Positions 1 to 11,400 of a stretch of DNA of 64,000 nucleotides are shown in pieces. The notes beneath the pieces are model-generated. The model was not told the origin of the DNA. It saw only the letters and a list, made by a program, of their open reading frames with translations, and did no database searches. The translations under genes were made by a program, and so were the position numbers. This DNA comes from Bradyrhizobium lablabi (lineage in GTDB: Bacteria; Pseudomonadota; Alphaproteobacteria; Rhizobiales; Xanthobacteraceae), in the NCBI RefSeq assembly GCF_018131005.1, contig NZ_JAFCJK010000003.1:62001-126000 (forward strand), written 5' to 3'. The stretch's first letter is position 1. Each line of letters starts with the position of its first letter.

Positions 1-114
1 CACCTCCGACCAACCCGACTTGACCTGTTCATCATTGGTCTGAATCGTGTTGTAGCCGCAATTGGTCAGGCTCAATGTCGCCAGCGCCGCCAGCACGGTC
101 CAAAGCTTGCGCAT
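1..114 (-). CDS. LemA family lipoprotein, N-terminal part (cut by window edge)
   Basis: Only the first 38 codons are inside the window. They read as a short signal sequence ending in a lipobox-like LTNC, followed by GYNTIQTNDEQVKSGWSEV. That resembles the start of LemA proteins, where the Cys is lipidated and the next helix begins around 'DEQVKSAW'. A good Shine-Dalgarno (GGGAGG) sits about 8 nt upstream of the ATG. LemA proteins are membrane-anchored helical-bundle proteins of unclear biochemical role, often beside a TPM-domain gene. The family call rests on this short stretch and is fairly secure; the rest of the gene lies to the left. Confidence 0.75.
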   Translation of the reverse strand, partial: MRKLWTVLAALATLSLTNCGYNTIQTNDEQVKSGWSEV

Positions 115-243
115 GAAAAGTCCTCCCGGTGAAATTCTCCGACAGCGTATCAGATCGTTTCCGCCGGGTAATCCCGCTTTGTCAGTCATTCCGGGATGGT
201 GCGTCAGCACCTGCCCCCCGGAATGGCTTGTCGAGCAACGATG

Positions 244-2571
244 CTAGACGGACGCGGCCTCCGCATCGCGAATCGCCTGCCAGATCTTGGACGGCGTCAG
301 CGGTGTATTGAGCTCGACGACGCCGAGTTCGCTCAATGCATCCATCACGCCGTTGGTGATGCAGGGTGGGCCGCCGATCGCGCCGGATTCTCCGCAGCCC
401 TTTGAGCCCAGCGGATTGGTCCTGCAGGGTGCGGAGTCGTCGAGCGTCACGACGATCGGCGGAATGTCGTCGGCGCGCGGCACGCAATAGTCCTGGTAGC
501 TTGCGGTGAGCAGCTGGCCGTCGTCGCTGTAGGTCACGCCCTCATAGAGCGCCTGGCCGATACCCTGAGCGACGCCGCCATGGATCTGGCCCGTCACCAG
601 CATCGGATTGACGGCGACGCCGACGTCGTCGACCGTGGTGTAGCGCACCACCCGCGCGACGCCGGTCTCGGGATCGATCTCGACCTCGCAGATGTGGGTG
701 CCGTTCGGCCAGCTCGGCCCGTCGACCTCGCCCTCGCTCTCGACGGAGAGCCTGGCGCCATTTTCCTTTTTCGCGATCTCGAACAGGCTGATGCGCTTGT
801 CAGTGCCGACCACGGTAAGAAAGCCGTCGCGGTATTCAATATCCTCGACCGAAGTTTCCAGAAGGTGTGACGCCTTCTCGCGCGCCTTGCCGATCATATC
901 GCCGGCGGAAACCGCGACGGCGGTGCCGCCGACGAACAGCGAGCGCGAACCGACGCTGCCGAACCCGGTGGCGAGATCGGTGTCGCCCTGCACCACGTCG
1001 ATCCTGTCCATGGAAATGCCGAGCGTATCCGACACCATCTGCGTGTAGGTCGTCTGCAGGCCCTGGCCCATCGCCATGGTGCCTGAATGCAGGATGATGC
1101 GGCCCTCGGCGGTGGCGTGCAGCGAAACCTTCTCGGTGTGGGCGCGGCCGCCGGTCCATTCGATGTAGCTCGTCAGGCCGCGGCCGTAGAGCAGCCCCTT
1201 CTTCTTCGCCGCCTTCTTGCGGGCCGCAAAGCCGTTCCAATCGGCGAGATCGGAGGCACGCTCCAGCATGTGAGCGAAGGCGCCGCTATCGTACACCTGG
1301 CCGACCGCGTTGGTGTAGGGCAATTGCGCCGGCTTGACGTAGTTCACCTTGCGGATGGTGCGCGGATCCATGCCGATCTTGCGCGCGGCGGCGTCGAACA
1401 GACGCTCGACGATGAAGACCGCCTCGGGCCGGCCCGCGCCGCGATAGGCGCCGACCGGTGCGGTGTGCGTCATCACCGACTTCACCTCGAAATGCACCAG
1501 CGGCAGGTCGTAGACGCCAGTCTGCACGAACGGGCCGAGCACCAGGGGGATTATGTTGCCCGCACCCGACGAGTAGGCACCGGTGCCGCCGATCGAGCGC
1601 ACGCGATAGGCCAACACACGGCCCTTGGCGTCCAGCGCGAACTCGCCGGTCGAGGTAAGATCACGCCCGTGGGTGCCGCCGACGAACTCGTCGGTCCGGT
1701 CGCCGCGCCATCGGACTTTCTTCGCGAGCTTCGTCGCCGCATAGGCGACGATGCCGTCCTCGGGATAGAGGTTGGTCTTCTGGCCAAAGCCTCCGCCAAT
1801 ATCGCCGACCAGCACGCGGACGCTGTCCTTTGGACGCTTAAGCACGGCTTCGGCCAGAACGTCACGGGTCGAGCCAGGCGTTTGCGACTGCACATGCAGG
1901 ATCAGACGGCCGGTCTTCTTTTCTATCTCGGCGATTGTCGAGCGCGGCTCCATCGCCGATGGTACCAGGCGCTGGCTGACCAGGTCGAGCGAGACAGTGT
2001 GAGCGGCCGTGGCAAAAGCCTCCTCGACCTTGGCCGCATCGCCGTAGCTCATGGCGGCCACGATGTTGTCGGGCGCCTCCGGCCACACCACGGGCGCGCC
2101 GGGCTGGATGGCCTCGACCGGATCGACGACCGAGGGCAATACCTCATAATCGACCTCGATTGCTTCCGCCGCTGTCTGCGCCAGAACGCGCGAGGTCGCG
2201 ACCACGGCCGCGACAGCCTCGCCGGCGTAACGCACCACGTCATGCGCGAGCAGGCGTCGCGGCGGCACCGTCATCGGCTTGCCATCCGGCCGCTTGAAGA
2301 TCGCGAGCGTCGGCAGCGAGCCAATGTCGTCCTTGACGAGATCCGCACCCGTATACACGGCCTCGACGCCGGACATATCCAGCGCCACCTTCGGATCGAT
2401 CGACTTGATCCTGGCGTGGGCGTGCGGGGAGCGCAGCACGTGCAGCCAGAGTGCGCCATCCTCCGGCTTGTCGTCGATGAACCGCCCCTTCCCGGTGAGC
2501 AGTCGCTGGTCTTCCAAACGCTTGACTGGCTGTCCCGCACCAAAACGCATATTGCCGGGAAGAATGTTCAT
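244..2571 (-). CDS. xanthine dehydrogenase/CO dehydrogenase family molybdopterin-binding large subunit (CoxL form II-like)
   Basis: A 775-residue member of the aldehyde oxidase/xanthine dehydrogenase large-subunit family, which binds the molybdenum-cytosine dinucleotide cofactor and hydroxylates or oxidises small substrates. The N-terminus has the usual 'PVKRLEDQRLLTGKGRFIDD'. The active-site loop near residue 380 reads AYRGAGR, the signature of form II (putative) CO dehydrogenases, not the AYRCSFR of true form I enzymes. The C-terminal 'GCGESGAIG' near residue 727 carries the conserved catalytic Glu. The ATG is preceded by AAGGA. The medium FAD and small 2Fe-2S subunits that normally accompany it are not adjacent: the next gene upstream is a DapA-family lyase. 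The substrate is unknown; genuine CO oxidation is unlikely from the loop sequence. Confidence 0.88.
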   Translation of the reverse strand: MNILPGNMRFGAGQPVKRLEDQRLLTGKGRFIDDKPEDGALWLHVLRSPHAHARIKSIDPKVALDMSGVEAVYTGADLVKDDIGSLPTLAIFKRPDGKPMTVPPRRLLAHDVVRYAGEAVAAVVATSRVLAQTAAEAIEVDYEVLPSVVDPVEAIQPGAPVVWPEAPDNIVAAMSYGDAAKVEEAFATAAHTVSLDLVSQRLVPSAMEPRSTIAEIEKKTGRLILHVQSQTPGSTRDVLAEAVLKRPKDSVRVLVGDIGGGFGQKTNLYPEDGIVAYAATKLAKKVRWRGDRTDEFVGGTHGRDLTSTGEFALDAKGRVLAYRVRSIGGTGAYSSGAGNIIPLVLGPFVQTGVYDLPLVHFEVKSVMTHTAPVGAYRGAGRPEAVFIVERLFDAAARKIGMDPRTIRKVNYVKPAQLPYTNAVGQVYDSGAFAHMLERASDLADWNGFAARKKAAKKKGLLYGRGLTSYIEWTGGRAHTEKVSLHATAEGRIILHSGTMAMGQGLQTTYTQMVSDTLGISMDRIDVVQGDTDLATGFGSVGSRSLFVGGTAVAVSAGDMIGKAREKASHLLETSVEDIEYRDGFLTVVGTDKRISLFEIAKKENGARLSVESEGEVDGPSWPNGTHICEVEIDPETGVARVVRYTTVDDVGVAVNPMLVTGQIHGGVAQGIGQALYEGVTYSDDGQLLTASYQDYCVPRADDIPPIVVTLDDSAPCRTNPLGSKGCGESGAIGGPPCITNGVMDALSELGVVELNTPLTPSKIWQAIRDAEAASV

Positions 2572-2686
2572 CAGTTGGTCCTTCGAACTCGTAAGATTTT
2601 CGCGGGGGTTTTAGCGGATTTTCGGGACGAGACAACACGCGCCGGAACGACGGGCTATCGCGCGTTGGGCAGTTCGCAAGGCTGTT

Positions 2687-3562
2687 TCAGCTGAGGCCTC
2701 GCATCGCCGCCTCGACGATCTTGCGCTGCTCGGCCGATAGCGGCGCCTGCGGCGGCACGGGGTCGCCGACGTCATAGCCCTGGATCTCGAGCCCCGCCTT
2801 GATGCAGGCCGCGAGATTGAAACGGGCAAACGCCTCGTTGATACGCCAGAGCTTGCGCTGCAGGACCATCGCCTCGTCCCACCGGGCACGGCGGCAGAGG
2901 TTGTAGAGTTCGACGCTTTGCCTTGGAATGATGCAGGCCGGACCCGCCATCCAGCCATGGCCGCCGATCAGCATCACGGCTGCGGGAATATGGGCGGAGG
3001 CCGAGAATATCTTGATGCCGTCGCCGCAGCGATTGATGATCGACAACAGCCGCCCGGTATTGGTCGAGGCATCCTTGATGTAGCCGATACGCGGATGCGC
3101 GGCGAGGCGTTCGATGACGACGAGCGACAGGTCCGAACGCTGGAAATTCGGATTGGTATAGATGACGACGGGAACATCGACCGCATCCGCGATGGCGCGG
3201 AAATAGGATTCGACCTGCGCGTCACCAACCGGAAAATACGCCTCCATGATCGCGAGGATGCCGGCCGCGCCGCGCTTCTGGTAGGCCCTGGCCTGCGCCA
3301 CCGCATCCGCCGTCGACGTCGAGGCGACGCCCGCGACGACAGGCACGCGGCCTTGCGCGGCCTCGATCGTCGCCTGAACCACGGTCGCGCGCTGTGCATT
3401 GTTGAGATAGGCGAACTCACCGGTCGAACCGAGCGGCGTCAACCCATGCACGCCGGCCTTGATCAGATCGTCACAGAGCCGGCCCAACACCTCGGTGCGA
3501 ACATGGCCGGCGGGATCGACCGGAGATACGAGATACGGAAAGACGCCGTGGAAGTCAGCCAT
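2687..3562 (-). CDS. dihydrodipicolinate synthase (DapA)/N-acetylneuraminate lyase family protein
   Basis: A TIM-barrel aldolase of about 291 residues. It has the 'GSTGEFAYL' pyruvate-carboxylate-binding motif near residue 50 and the Schiff-base lysine in 'YIKDAST'. Both are typical of class I pyruvate-dependent aldolases and dehydratases. The weaker similarity to true DapA ('[11 protein letters not shown]') suggests a catabolic relative rather than the lysine-pathway enzyme. The ATG at 3562 is chosen by family length. A TTG at 3574 that overlaps the pgm stop by 4 nt and has AAGG upstream is a real alternative. It sits directly behind pgm, so it is probably co-transcribed with it. The substrate cannot be named from the sequence. 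Confidence 0.85.
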   Translation of the reverse strand: MADFHGVFPYLVSPVDPAGHVRTEVLGRLCDDLIKAGVHGLTPLGSTGEFAYLNNAQRATVVQATIEAAQGRVPVVAGVASTSTADAVAQARAYQKRGAAGILAIMEAYFPVGDAQVESYFRAIADAVDVPVVIYTNPNFQRSDLSLVVIERLAAHPRIGYIKDASTNTGRLLSIINRCGDGIKIFSASAHIPAAVMLIGGHGWMAGPACIIPRQSVELYNLCRRARWDEAMVLQRKLWRINEAFARFNLAACIKAGLEIQGYDVGDPVPPQAPLSAEQRKIVEAAMRGLS

Positions 3563-3570
3563 GGTCGGGG

Positions 3571-5211
3571 TCAAAATACCTTCGCGATCGCGGCCTGGGC
3601 CTCGCCCTGTATCTGCTTGAGATGATCCGGCCCACGAAAACTTTCTGCGTAGATCTTGTAGACGTCCTCGGTGCCGGACGGGCGCGCGGCGAACCAGCCC
3701 GACTCCGTTTCGACCTTGATGCCGCCAAACGACTGGTCGTTGCCCGGCGCCTTGGTCCTGACCGCGCGCACGGGATCGCCGCCGAGCTGCTTGATCTCGA
3801 GCTGCTCCGGCCCGAGCGCTTTCAGCGCACTCTTCTGTTGCGGCGTCGCCGCAACATCGGTGCGCTCGTAGAAGGGCACGCCGAGTTCGTCCGTCAGCTC
3901 CGAGAACAACTCGCTCGGATCGCGTCCGGTTCTGGCGATCATTTCCGCCGCCAGGAGACCGAGGATGATGCCGTCCTTGTCAGTGGTCCAGACAGAGCCG
4001 TCGCGCTTGAGGAAGGAGGCACCGGCGCTCTCCTCACCGGCAAACCCAAACGCCCCGCTGCCCAATCCCTCGACGAACCATTTGAAGCCGACTGGCGTCT
4101 CGACCAGCTTGCGGTTCAGCTTCTTGGCGACCCGATCGATGATCGAGCTTGAGACGATGGTCTTGCCGATCGCGGCGTCCCTGCTCCATTGCGGCCGGTG
4201 CGCAAACAGATAGGCGATCGCAGCGGCGAGGAAGTGGTTCGGGTTCATCAGCCCGTTCGAGCGCGTCACGATGCCGTGGCGGTCGGCGTCGGTGTCGTTG
4301 GCAAAGGCGATGTCGAACCGGTCGCGCATCTCGATCAGGCGCGCCATCGCAAAGGGCGACGAGCAGTCCATTCGGATCTTGCCATCCCAATCCGCCGTCA
4401 TGAAACGGAACGTCGGATCGACCGCGTCGTTGACGACGGTTGCCTTGATGCCGTAGCGCGAGATGATCGGCTGCCAGTAATGCACCGCGGCGCCGCCGAG
4501 CGGATCGATGCCAATGTTGATGCCGGCGGACTTGATCAACGCGAGATCGACTGAATTGCCGAGATCGGCGATGTAAGGCGTCATGTAATCGTGCAGATGC
4601 GTCGTCGCGGCCTTCCGCGCGCGCTCGTAGGACATCCGCGCGACACCCTTGAGTCCGGCCTCGATGTAGCGATTGGCGTTCTTCTCGACGACTGAGGTGA
4701 CGTCGGTATCGGCCGGGCCGCCATGCGGCGGATTGTATTTGTAACCGCCATCCTCCGGCGGATTGTGCGACGGCGTGATGACGACACCGTCGGCGAGGCC
4801 CGTGCTGCGACCCTTGTTGTAGCTCAGGATCGCGTGCGAGACGACCGGCGTCGGCGTGTAGCCGCCCTGCGCGTCGATCATGATCTCGACGCCGTTGGCC
4901 GCGAACACTTCCACGGCGCTCGCGAGCGCGGGCTCGGCCAGGGCATGCGTGTCGACGCCAATGTAGAGCGGTCCGTTCAGACGCGCCTCTCGGCGATAGT
5001 CGCAGATCGCCTGCGTGGTCGCGAGAATGTGGTCCTCGTTGAAGGAATTTCGCAGCGACGAGCCGCGATGGCCCGAGGTGCCGAACGCAACGCGTTGGGT
5101 TGGATCGGAAGCGTCGACCTTGCCTGCAAAATAGGCGGTGACGAGCCGCGGCACGTTGGCGAGCGAGGCGGGGTCAACGGGTTTGCCGGCGGCGGGATTT
5201 GGTGCAGTCAC
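3571..5211 (-). CDS. pgm: phosphoglucomutase (alpha-D-glucose-specific)
   Basis: Interconverts glucose 1-phosphate and glucose 6-phosphate, linking glycolysis to glycogen, exopolysaccharide and osmoregulated glucan synthesis. The '[10 protein letters not shown]' N-terminal motif, the phosphoserine loop [11 protein letters not shown] (Ser near residue 145), the metal loop 'NDTDADRHG' and the C-terminal '[16 protein letters not shown]' phosphate-binding motif are all present. A GTG start at 5211 with AGAGG just upstream gives 546 residues, matching the usual length of this family. The open frame continues upstream to 5277, but that extension does not look like Pgm. The DapA-family gene follows with an abutting or overlapping start, so the two are probably one operon. 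Confidence 0.95.
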   Translation of the reverse strand: MTAPNPAAGKPVDPASLANVPRLVTAYFAGKVDASDPTQRVAFGTSGHRGSSLRNSFNEDHILATTQAICDYRREARLNGPLYIGVDTHALAEPALASAVEVFAANGVEIMIDAQGGYTPTPVVSHAILSYNKGRSTGLADGVVITPSHNPPEDGGYKYNPPHGGPADTDVTSVVEKNANRYIEAGLKGVARMSYERARKAATTHLHDYMTPYIADLGNSVDLALIKSAGINIGIDPLGGAAVHYWQPIISRYGIKATVVNDAVDPTFRFMTADWDGKIRMDCSSPFAMARLIEMRDRFDIAFANDTDADRHGIVTRSNGLMNPNHFLAAAIAYLFAHRPQWSRDAAIGKTIVSSSIIDRVAKKLNRKLVETPVGFKWFVEGLGSGAFGFAGEESAGASFLKRDGSVWTTDKDGIILGLLAAEMIARTGRDPSELFSELTDELGVPFYERTDVAATPQQKSALKALGPEQLEIKQLGGDPVRAVRTKAPGNDQSFGGIKVETESGWFAARPSGTEDVYKIYAESFRGPDHLKQIQGEAQAAIAKVF

Positions 5212-5337
5212 TTGGCCTCTCAAATAAGGGAATGCCGGTTCGATATGTGAATGAGTGATGCAATCGGGTGCTAGCATGTCCGGGCGGTCCGCAGCAAGCC
5301 AACGCGCTCCGCGCAGCGCGGCCCGCCGCCTTGGCCA

Positions 5338-6990
<1,653 letters not shown>

Positions 6991-7332
6991 TTTGAGCCTC
7001 GCACATTCGACAGGATGCGGCCGGGCAAGCATAGCGGCATCACGCCCGCACGGGGAGTCCCTCAGGTCTCTATTGCTCGCGCGGCTCGATCCGGGCATCG
7101 ACTGCGGACAGCGCGCCTTTGAAATCCGCGGGAACGCGATGGATCCTAGTGCGGTGCGGCTCAACCGAGGCACCACGGTTCGTCGAGGGGAGAAAGTGCC
7201 ATGCCCAAACCGGCAAGTGCACGATCTCGCGATCATTGCGGGAGACGGGTTACGTGCGTGTTGCCCGATAGCTAAATCAAAGGCTAGTTTAAGTTCCTGC
7301 CTATTGCCCTCATGCAAATTGATGACCGCCGA

Positions 7333-8334
7333 ATGACTAAAAAATATCTAGTCGCGATCGCCTTTGCTGCTGTGCTGACGCCGGCCCTGGCGGCCGATGA
7401 TTCCGAGGATGCACCTTTAGAACTGACCTTGCCCGTCACGACCGACCCCTCGACGATTCACTGCCGCCGCATCGAGATGCCGGCGCCGCCGTCGCTGTCC
7501 TTCCTGCCCATGCACCGGACCTTCCACGACGATTTCGACGAGCATCCGCTGTCGAGCGGACGATGGGTGCCCCATTACGCCGGCGGCGCCTCCTGGCCCG
7601 AGGCGCGCTATTGGGGCGGCGACGGGTCCGACTTCAAGCGGAAGACCAGCGCCAATGGCGAGCAGCAGATCTATGTCGATCCGCGCTATGCCGGACGCGG
7701 ATCGGCACCGCTCGGGCTCAACCCGTTCAAGATCGCCAAGGGCGTGCTGTCCATCGTGGCAAGCCGCACGCCGTCGGAACTGAAAGCGGTGCTGTTCAAC
7801 AACGAATACACCTCCGGCATCCTGACCACCCAGGGCACCTTCTCGCAGAAATACGGTTATTTCGAAATCCGCGCCAAGATCCCGATCGGCACCGGCGTTT
7901 GGCCGGCGTTCTGGCTCCTGGCCGATGACGGCGGCTGGCCGCCCGAGATCGACGCCATGGAAGGGCGCGGACAGCGTCCCGGCGATCTCGTGATGACGAC
8001 GCACTGGCGGATCCCTGCGACCGGCCGCATCGAATCCTGCGGATTCGACTTCGCGGTCCCGGGCGCCGAGGCCGATTTCCATAACTACGGCGTGTTGTGG
8101 CAGCCGGACCGCCTGATCTATTTCATCGACCGCAAACCGGTGGCCGATATCAAGGTGCCGGTTGGCTACGACGATCCCATGTACATGATCGTGAACCTTG
8201 CGATGGGCTCGAAATTCTTCGGCGGTGTCGGCTTCGTCGATACAGAGTCGCCGGTCACTGTCTCGTTCGAGATTGACCGCATCTCCGTCTACCAGATCGG
8301 CATGAACCCGCCGGGAGCCCGCAATGATCGGTAA
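7333..8334 (+). CDS. glycoside hydrolase family 16 beta-glucanase, exported
   Basis: A secreted beta-1,3/1,4-glucanase-type enzyme. The N-terminus (MTKKYLVAIAFAAVLTPALA) is a clear Sec signal peptide. The family 16 catalytic motif EIDAME is at about residue 204, supplying nucleophile and acid/base glutamates one turn apart. Flanking jelly-roll motifs include 'YFEIRAKIPIGTGVWPAFWLL' split around the cleft, and 'HNYGVLWQPDRLIYFIDRK'. An ATG 21 nt upstream (7312) is in frame and cannot be excluded. The stop lies inside the next gene (11-nt overlap), which encodes a Tat-exported GH1 enzyme. Together they would cut a beta-glucan to oligosaccharides and then to glucose outside the cytoplasm. The natural substrate is inferred, not shown. 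Confidence 0.92.
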   Translation: MTKKYLVAIAFAAVLTPALAADDSEDAPLELTLPVTTDPSTIHCRRIEMPAPPSLSFLPMHRTFHDDFDEHPLSSGRWVPHYAGGASWPEARYWGGDGSDFKRKTSANGEQQIYVDPRYAGRGSAPLGLNPFKIAKGVLSIVASRTPSELKAVLFNNEYTSGILTTQGTFSQKYGYFEIRAKIPIGTGVWPAFWLLADDGGWPPEIDAMEGRGQRPGDLVMTTHWRIPATGRIESCGFDFAVPGAEADFHNYGVLWQPDRLIYFIDRKPVADIKVPVGYDDPMYMIVNLAMGSKFFGGVGFVDTESPVTVSFEIDRISVYQIGMNPPGARNDR

Positions 8335-9793
8335 GTTCTCGCGTCGGCAGTTTGCCAAACTGGCCGGCCTCTCCACCCTCGGCCTGTCGACACCCGTCGG
8401 AGCCGCGGAGAGCGGGCCTGCACCAACCGGCGACCGTCACGCCGCGGCGAGTTTCCCCGCAGGCTTCATCTGGGGCACGGCGACGTCCTCGTACCAGATC
8501 GAGGGTGCCGTCACCGAGGACGGCCGCGGCCGCTCGATCTGGGACACCTTCAGCCACACGCCAGGCAAGATCGGTGACGGCAGCAACGGCGACCGCGCCA
8601 ACGACCACTACCACCGCTACAAGGAAGACGTGCGCCTCATCAAGGACCTCGGCGTCAAGGCCTATCGCTTTTCCATCGCATGGCCGCGGGTATTTCCCGA
8701 TGGCGCCGGCGCGCCGAATCCGAAGGGCCTCGACTTCTACAACCGTCTGGTTGACGAACTGCTGGCGAACGGCATCGAGCCCTACGCCACGCTCTATCAC
8801 TGGGATCTGCCGCAGGCCTTGCAGGACCGCGTCGGGGGCTGGCGGTCCAGCGACACGTCGAAGGCCTTCGCGGATTATGCGGGCTATGTCGCGGAACGCC
8901 TGACCGACCGCGTCACGAATATCTTCACGCTGAACGAGGTCGGACGTTTCCTCAGCTTCGGCTATGGCCTCGGCATCGATGCGCCGGGCCTGACGCTGCC
9001 GCAGGCGGAGGTGAATCAGGCACGCCACCACGTCGCGCTGGGACATGGTCTCGCCGTGCAGGCGATCCGCGCAAGGGGACGCGCCGGGACGCGAGTCGGG
9101 CCGGCCGAGAACATCACCGCCTGCGTGCCCGCGATCAACACGCCGGAAAACATCCGCGCGACCGAGATCGCGACGCGCGAATTCAACTCGGGCTTCCTCG
9201 GCGTGGTCATGGAGGGCAAGTACACCGAAGGCTTCCTGGCTTATTCCGGCGCGACCGCGCCCAAATTCACCGCGGAAGAGCTCAAGATCATCTCTCAGCC
9301 CAATGATTTCGTCGGCCTGAACATCTACGCGCCGCAATTCTACATCGTCGCCACCGACCACGCGCCGGGCTGGAAACCGCTGCCGATGCCTGCCTCGTTT
9401 CCGCACATGAGTTCGGAATGGCTGTGGATCGCCCCCGAGGTGATCTATTGGGCGCCGCGGATCGCGGCGAAGCTTTGGAATATCGACACCATGTACATCA
9501 GCGAGAACGGGACGTCTTCGGAAGACAAGCTAAGACCCGACGGCCAGGTCTACGACCTCGATCGCATCATGTTCCTGCGCAACTATCTGACCCAGCTCCA
9601 GCGCGGCATTGCCGAAGGCGTGCCGGTCCGCGGCTACTTCCTGTGGAGCCTGATGGACAATTTCGAGTGGATCTTCGGTTACGAGAAACGCTTCGGCCTG
9701 TACCATGTGGACTTCGAGACCCAGACACGCGTGCCGAAGCTGAGCGCGGCGTTCTATCGCGACGTGATCGCACGCAACGCGATCGGCGTCTGA
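8324..9793 (+). CDS. glycoside hydrolase family 1 beta-glucosidase with Tat signal
   Basis: A 489-residue GH1 retaining beta-glucosidase. The N-terminus carries a twin-arginine signal (KFSRRQFAKLAGLSTLGLS), so the folded enzyme is predicted to go to the periplasm. That is unusual for GH1, which is mostly cytoplasmic. The N-terminal GH1 signature 'FIWGTATSSYQIEGA' is intact. The acid/base region reads FTLNEV (about residue 202; TFNEP in most members, Glu kept). The nucleophile is in MYISENGTS (about residue 393), and 'YFLWSLMDNFEW' closes the barrel. It overlaps the upstream GH16 gene by 11 nt, so translation is probably coupled. The pair looks like a small exported glucan-degrading operon. 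Confidence 0.94.
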   Translation: MIGKFSRRQFAKLAGLSTLGLSTPVGAAESGPAPTGDRHAAASFPAGFIWGTATSSYQIEGAVTEDGRGRSIWDTFSHTPGKIGDGSNGDRANDHYHRYKEDVRLIKDLGVKAYRFSIAWPRVFPDGAGAPNPKGLDFYNRLVDELLANGIEPYATLYHWDLPQALQDRVGGWRSSDTSKAFADYAGYVAERLTDRVTNIFTLNEVGRFLSFGYGLGIDAPGLTLPQAEVNQARHHVALGHGLAVQAIRARGRAGTRVGPAENITACVPAINTPENIRATEIATREFNSGFLGVVMEGKYTEGFLAYSGATAPKFTAEELKIISQPNDFVGLNIYAPQFYIVATDHAPGWKPLPMPASFPHMSSEWLWIAPEVIYWAPRIAAKLWNIDTMYISENGTSSEDKLRPDGQVYDLDRIMFLRNYLTQLQRGIAEGVPVRGYFLWSLMDNFEWIFGYEKRFGLYHVDFETQTRVPKLSAAFYRDVIARNAIGV

Positions 9794-9956
9794 GGCCTGC
9801 GCATCGCCCACTCGGGCGGGCTGCGACGCGTTGCTGTGGCCTGTCCCGATCGCAGTCGGCTTCCGATCGGCATCGGCGGGCGCCGTCCTGCCCATCCGGC
9901 CAGTTTCAGGATACGCCGTAATGTTCCAGATTGAAGGAAGCCACGGGAGCTTCCCA

Positions 9957-10823
9957 ATGACCGAACCGACTACACTCTCATCGTTGTCCTCAATGCTTTC
10001 GGCGGCGATCGCACGCGTTGCACCCGCAATCGTCTCCGTGCACTCGCATCGCCTGCGGGCGTCCGGCTTCGTCTGGAAGCCCGGCCTCATCGTCACCGCC
10101 GACGAGGCGCTGGCCGACGAGGGCGAGATCGAAATCCAATTCGCCGATGGCAGCACGCGACAAGCGCACATCGTCGGACGTGACCATACGACCGACATTG
10201 CTCTGCTGCGCTTTGACGGAAACATCGCCCCCGCCGGGCTGACGGCCACAATCCCTGCGCTGGGGTCGCTCTCGACCGTCGTTGCTGCGGATCGCGGCGC
10301 CCCGACCGCGTCGCTCGGCATGGTAGCGCTGTCCGGCCCAGCCTGGCGCAGCCTGCGCGGCGGTGAGATCGATGCCAGGATCGAGCTGGACGTCCGGCTG
10401 CGGCACAGCCAGCAAGGCGGACTCGCGCTGAATGCGTCGGGTGACGCCTTCGGCATGGCGGTGCTGGGTCCGCGCCGCGTGCTGACGATTCCTACGGCCA
10501 CCATCGAGCGCGTGGCGCCGCAGCTCGAGAGCCGCGGCCGCATCGCGCGCGGATATCTTGGCCTCGGCCTGCAGCCGATCCGCCTCGACGACGGGATCGG
10601 CGCGATGGTGATGAACGTCGACAAAGGCGGCCCCTCGGCCACGGCCGGCATCCGGCAAGGCGACGTGATCGTCGCCATCGATGGTGAGAGACTGTCCGGC
10701 GTGCGGGCGCTGTCGCGAACACTCGGACCGCAGAGCGTCGGCTCGGTGGTCGACGTCACCGTCCGTCGCGGCGGCGAGCCGGTGCATTTCAAGGTCACGA
10801 TCGGCGAGAGACCGGAGCCGTGA
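9957..10823 (+). CDS. DegP/HtrA-like S1C-fold protein with PDZ domain, catalytic residues lost
   Basis: A 288-residue protein with the fold order of HtrA proteases: a trypsin-like domain (about 20-190) and one PDZ domain (about 195-285, 'RGYLGLGLQPI' and 'GIRQGDVIVAIDGE'). The catalytic Asp context 'TTDIALLRF' is kept. The His position, normally TNNHVV, reads TADEAL, and the nucleophile loop, normally GNSGGP, reads SQQGGLA. By alignment of motifs it should be proteolytically dead. No signal peptide is evident. The ATG at 9957 has GGGAG upstream. The frame is open from 9831, but family similarity begins after 9957. Its stop overlaps the GTG start of a LuxR-type regulator, so it may act as a ligand- or peptide-binding partner of that regulator (inference). 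Confidence 0.85.
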   Translation: MTEPTTLSSLSSMLSAAIARVAPAIVSVHSHRLRASGFVWKPGLIVTADEALADEGEIEIQFADGSTRQAHIVGRDHTTDIALLRFDGNIAPAGLTATIPALGSLSTVVAADRGAPTASLGMVALSGPAWRSLRGGEIDARIELDVRLRHSQQGGLALNASGDAFGMAVLGPRRVLTIPTATIERVAPQLESRGRIARGYLGLGLQPIRLDDGIGAMVMNVDKGGPSATAGIRQGDVIVAIDGERLSGVRALSRTLGPQSVGSVVDVTVRRGGEPVHFKVTIGERPEP

Positions 10824-11197
10824 GCAAGGAGCCTGCGCCCGTTATCGTCGTCTCCCTGGAGATCGACGACCCCATCCTGGCGGACCGGCTGGCGACGCTG
10901 CTGGACGGCATCCCGGGGTTGCGCCTCGCAGCGCCTGGAGAGGCTGGCGCAGTCGCTCTCGTCGCTCGCGCACGCGACACCGCGGCGTTGTCCGGCGATA
11001 GCGAGCTGACGCCGCGCGAACTCGACGTGCTGGCGCTGCTCGCCGAGGGCGCATCGAACAAGATGATCGCTCGCGAGCTCGGCATCTCCGTTCATACCGT
11101 CAAGTTCCACGTCGGCTCCCTGCTCGACAAGCTCGATGCCACCGGCCGCACCGACGCGGTGGCGCATGCGGCGCGCCGGGGCGTGATCAATCTGTAG
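10820..11197 (+). CDS. LuxR-type HTH regulator with shortened receiver-like N-terminus
   Basis: A 125-residue DNA-binding protein. The C-terminal 65 residues form a classic LuxR/FixJ HTH: 'LTPRELDVLALLAEG', 'NKMIARELGISVHTVKFHV' and 'LLDKLDATGRTDAVAHA'. The N-terminal 55 residues look like the remains of a response-regulator receiver domain but contain no recognisable phospho-acceptor Asp or conserved Lys, so phosphorelay control is unlikely. It starts with GTG, overlapping the stop of the DegP-like gene in a GTGA junction, which implies translational coupling and a joint function. Confidence 0.88.
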   Translation: MSKEPAPVIVVSLEIDDPILADRLATLLDGIPGLRLAAPGEAGAVALVARARDTAALSGDSELTPRELDVLALLAEGASNKMIARELGISVHTVKFHVGSLLDKLDATGRTDAVAHAARRGVINL

Positions 11198-11400
11198 ACT
11201 GTGCAGCATGCGCGAAGCGATCAATCGCGACATCAGCAGATGTATGGACTGCTTCGAGTCGGCGCGTGGCGAAGGGCTCCGCCGCTTCCACTACCCGGAA
11301 ATGGCGATTTGCATTTCCCTCGATCCACCTGCACACTCGATCGATAGGCTCACGGAGCACCGGTTAAGGTCAACCCGGACCGGGCAAGGGGAATCGACCG

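Noticed and set aside
244..2571. True carbon monoxide dehydrogenase
   Set aside because: The active-site loop is AYRGAGR rather than the AYRCSFR of form I enzymes, and CoxM/CoxS are missing.
1087..2694. A long open frame on the plus strand opposite the CoxL-like gene
   Set aside because: It mirrors the codon structure of the real gene in a high-GC genome, lacks a ribosome-binding site and shows no family features. The same applies to the frames opposite pgm, the ALS-like gene and tex.
9530..11233. A 567-codon minus-strand frame over the DegP-like and GH1 genes
   Set aside because: Arg/Ser-rich shadow of the plus-strand genes, with no recognisable domain.
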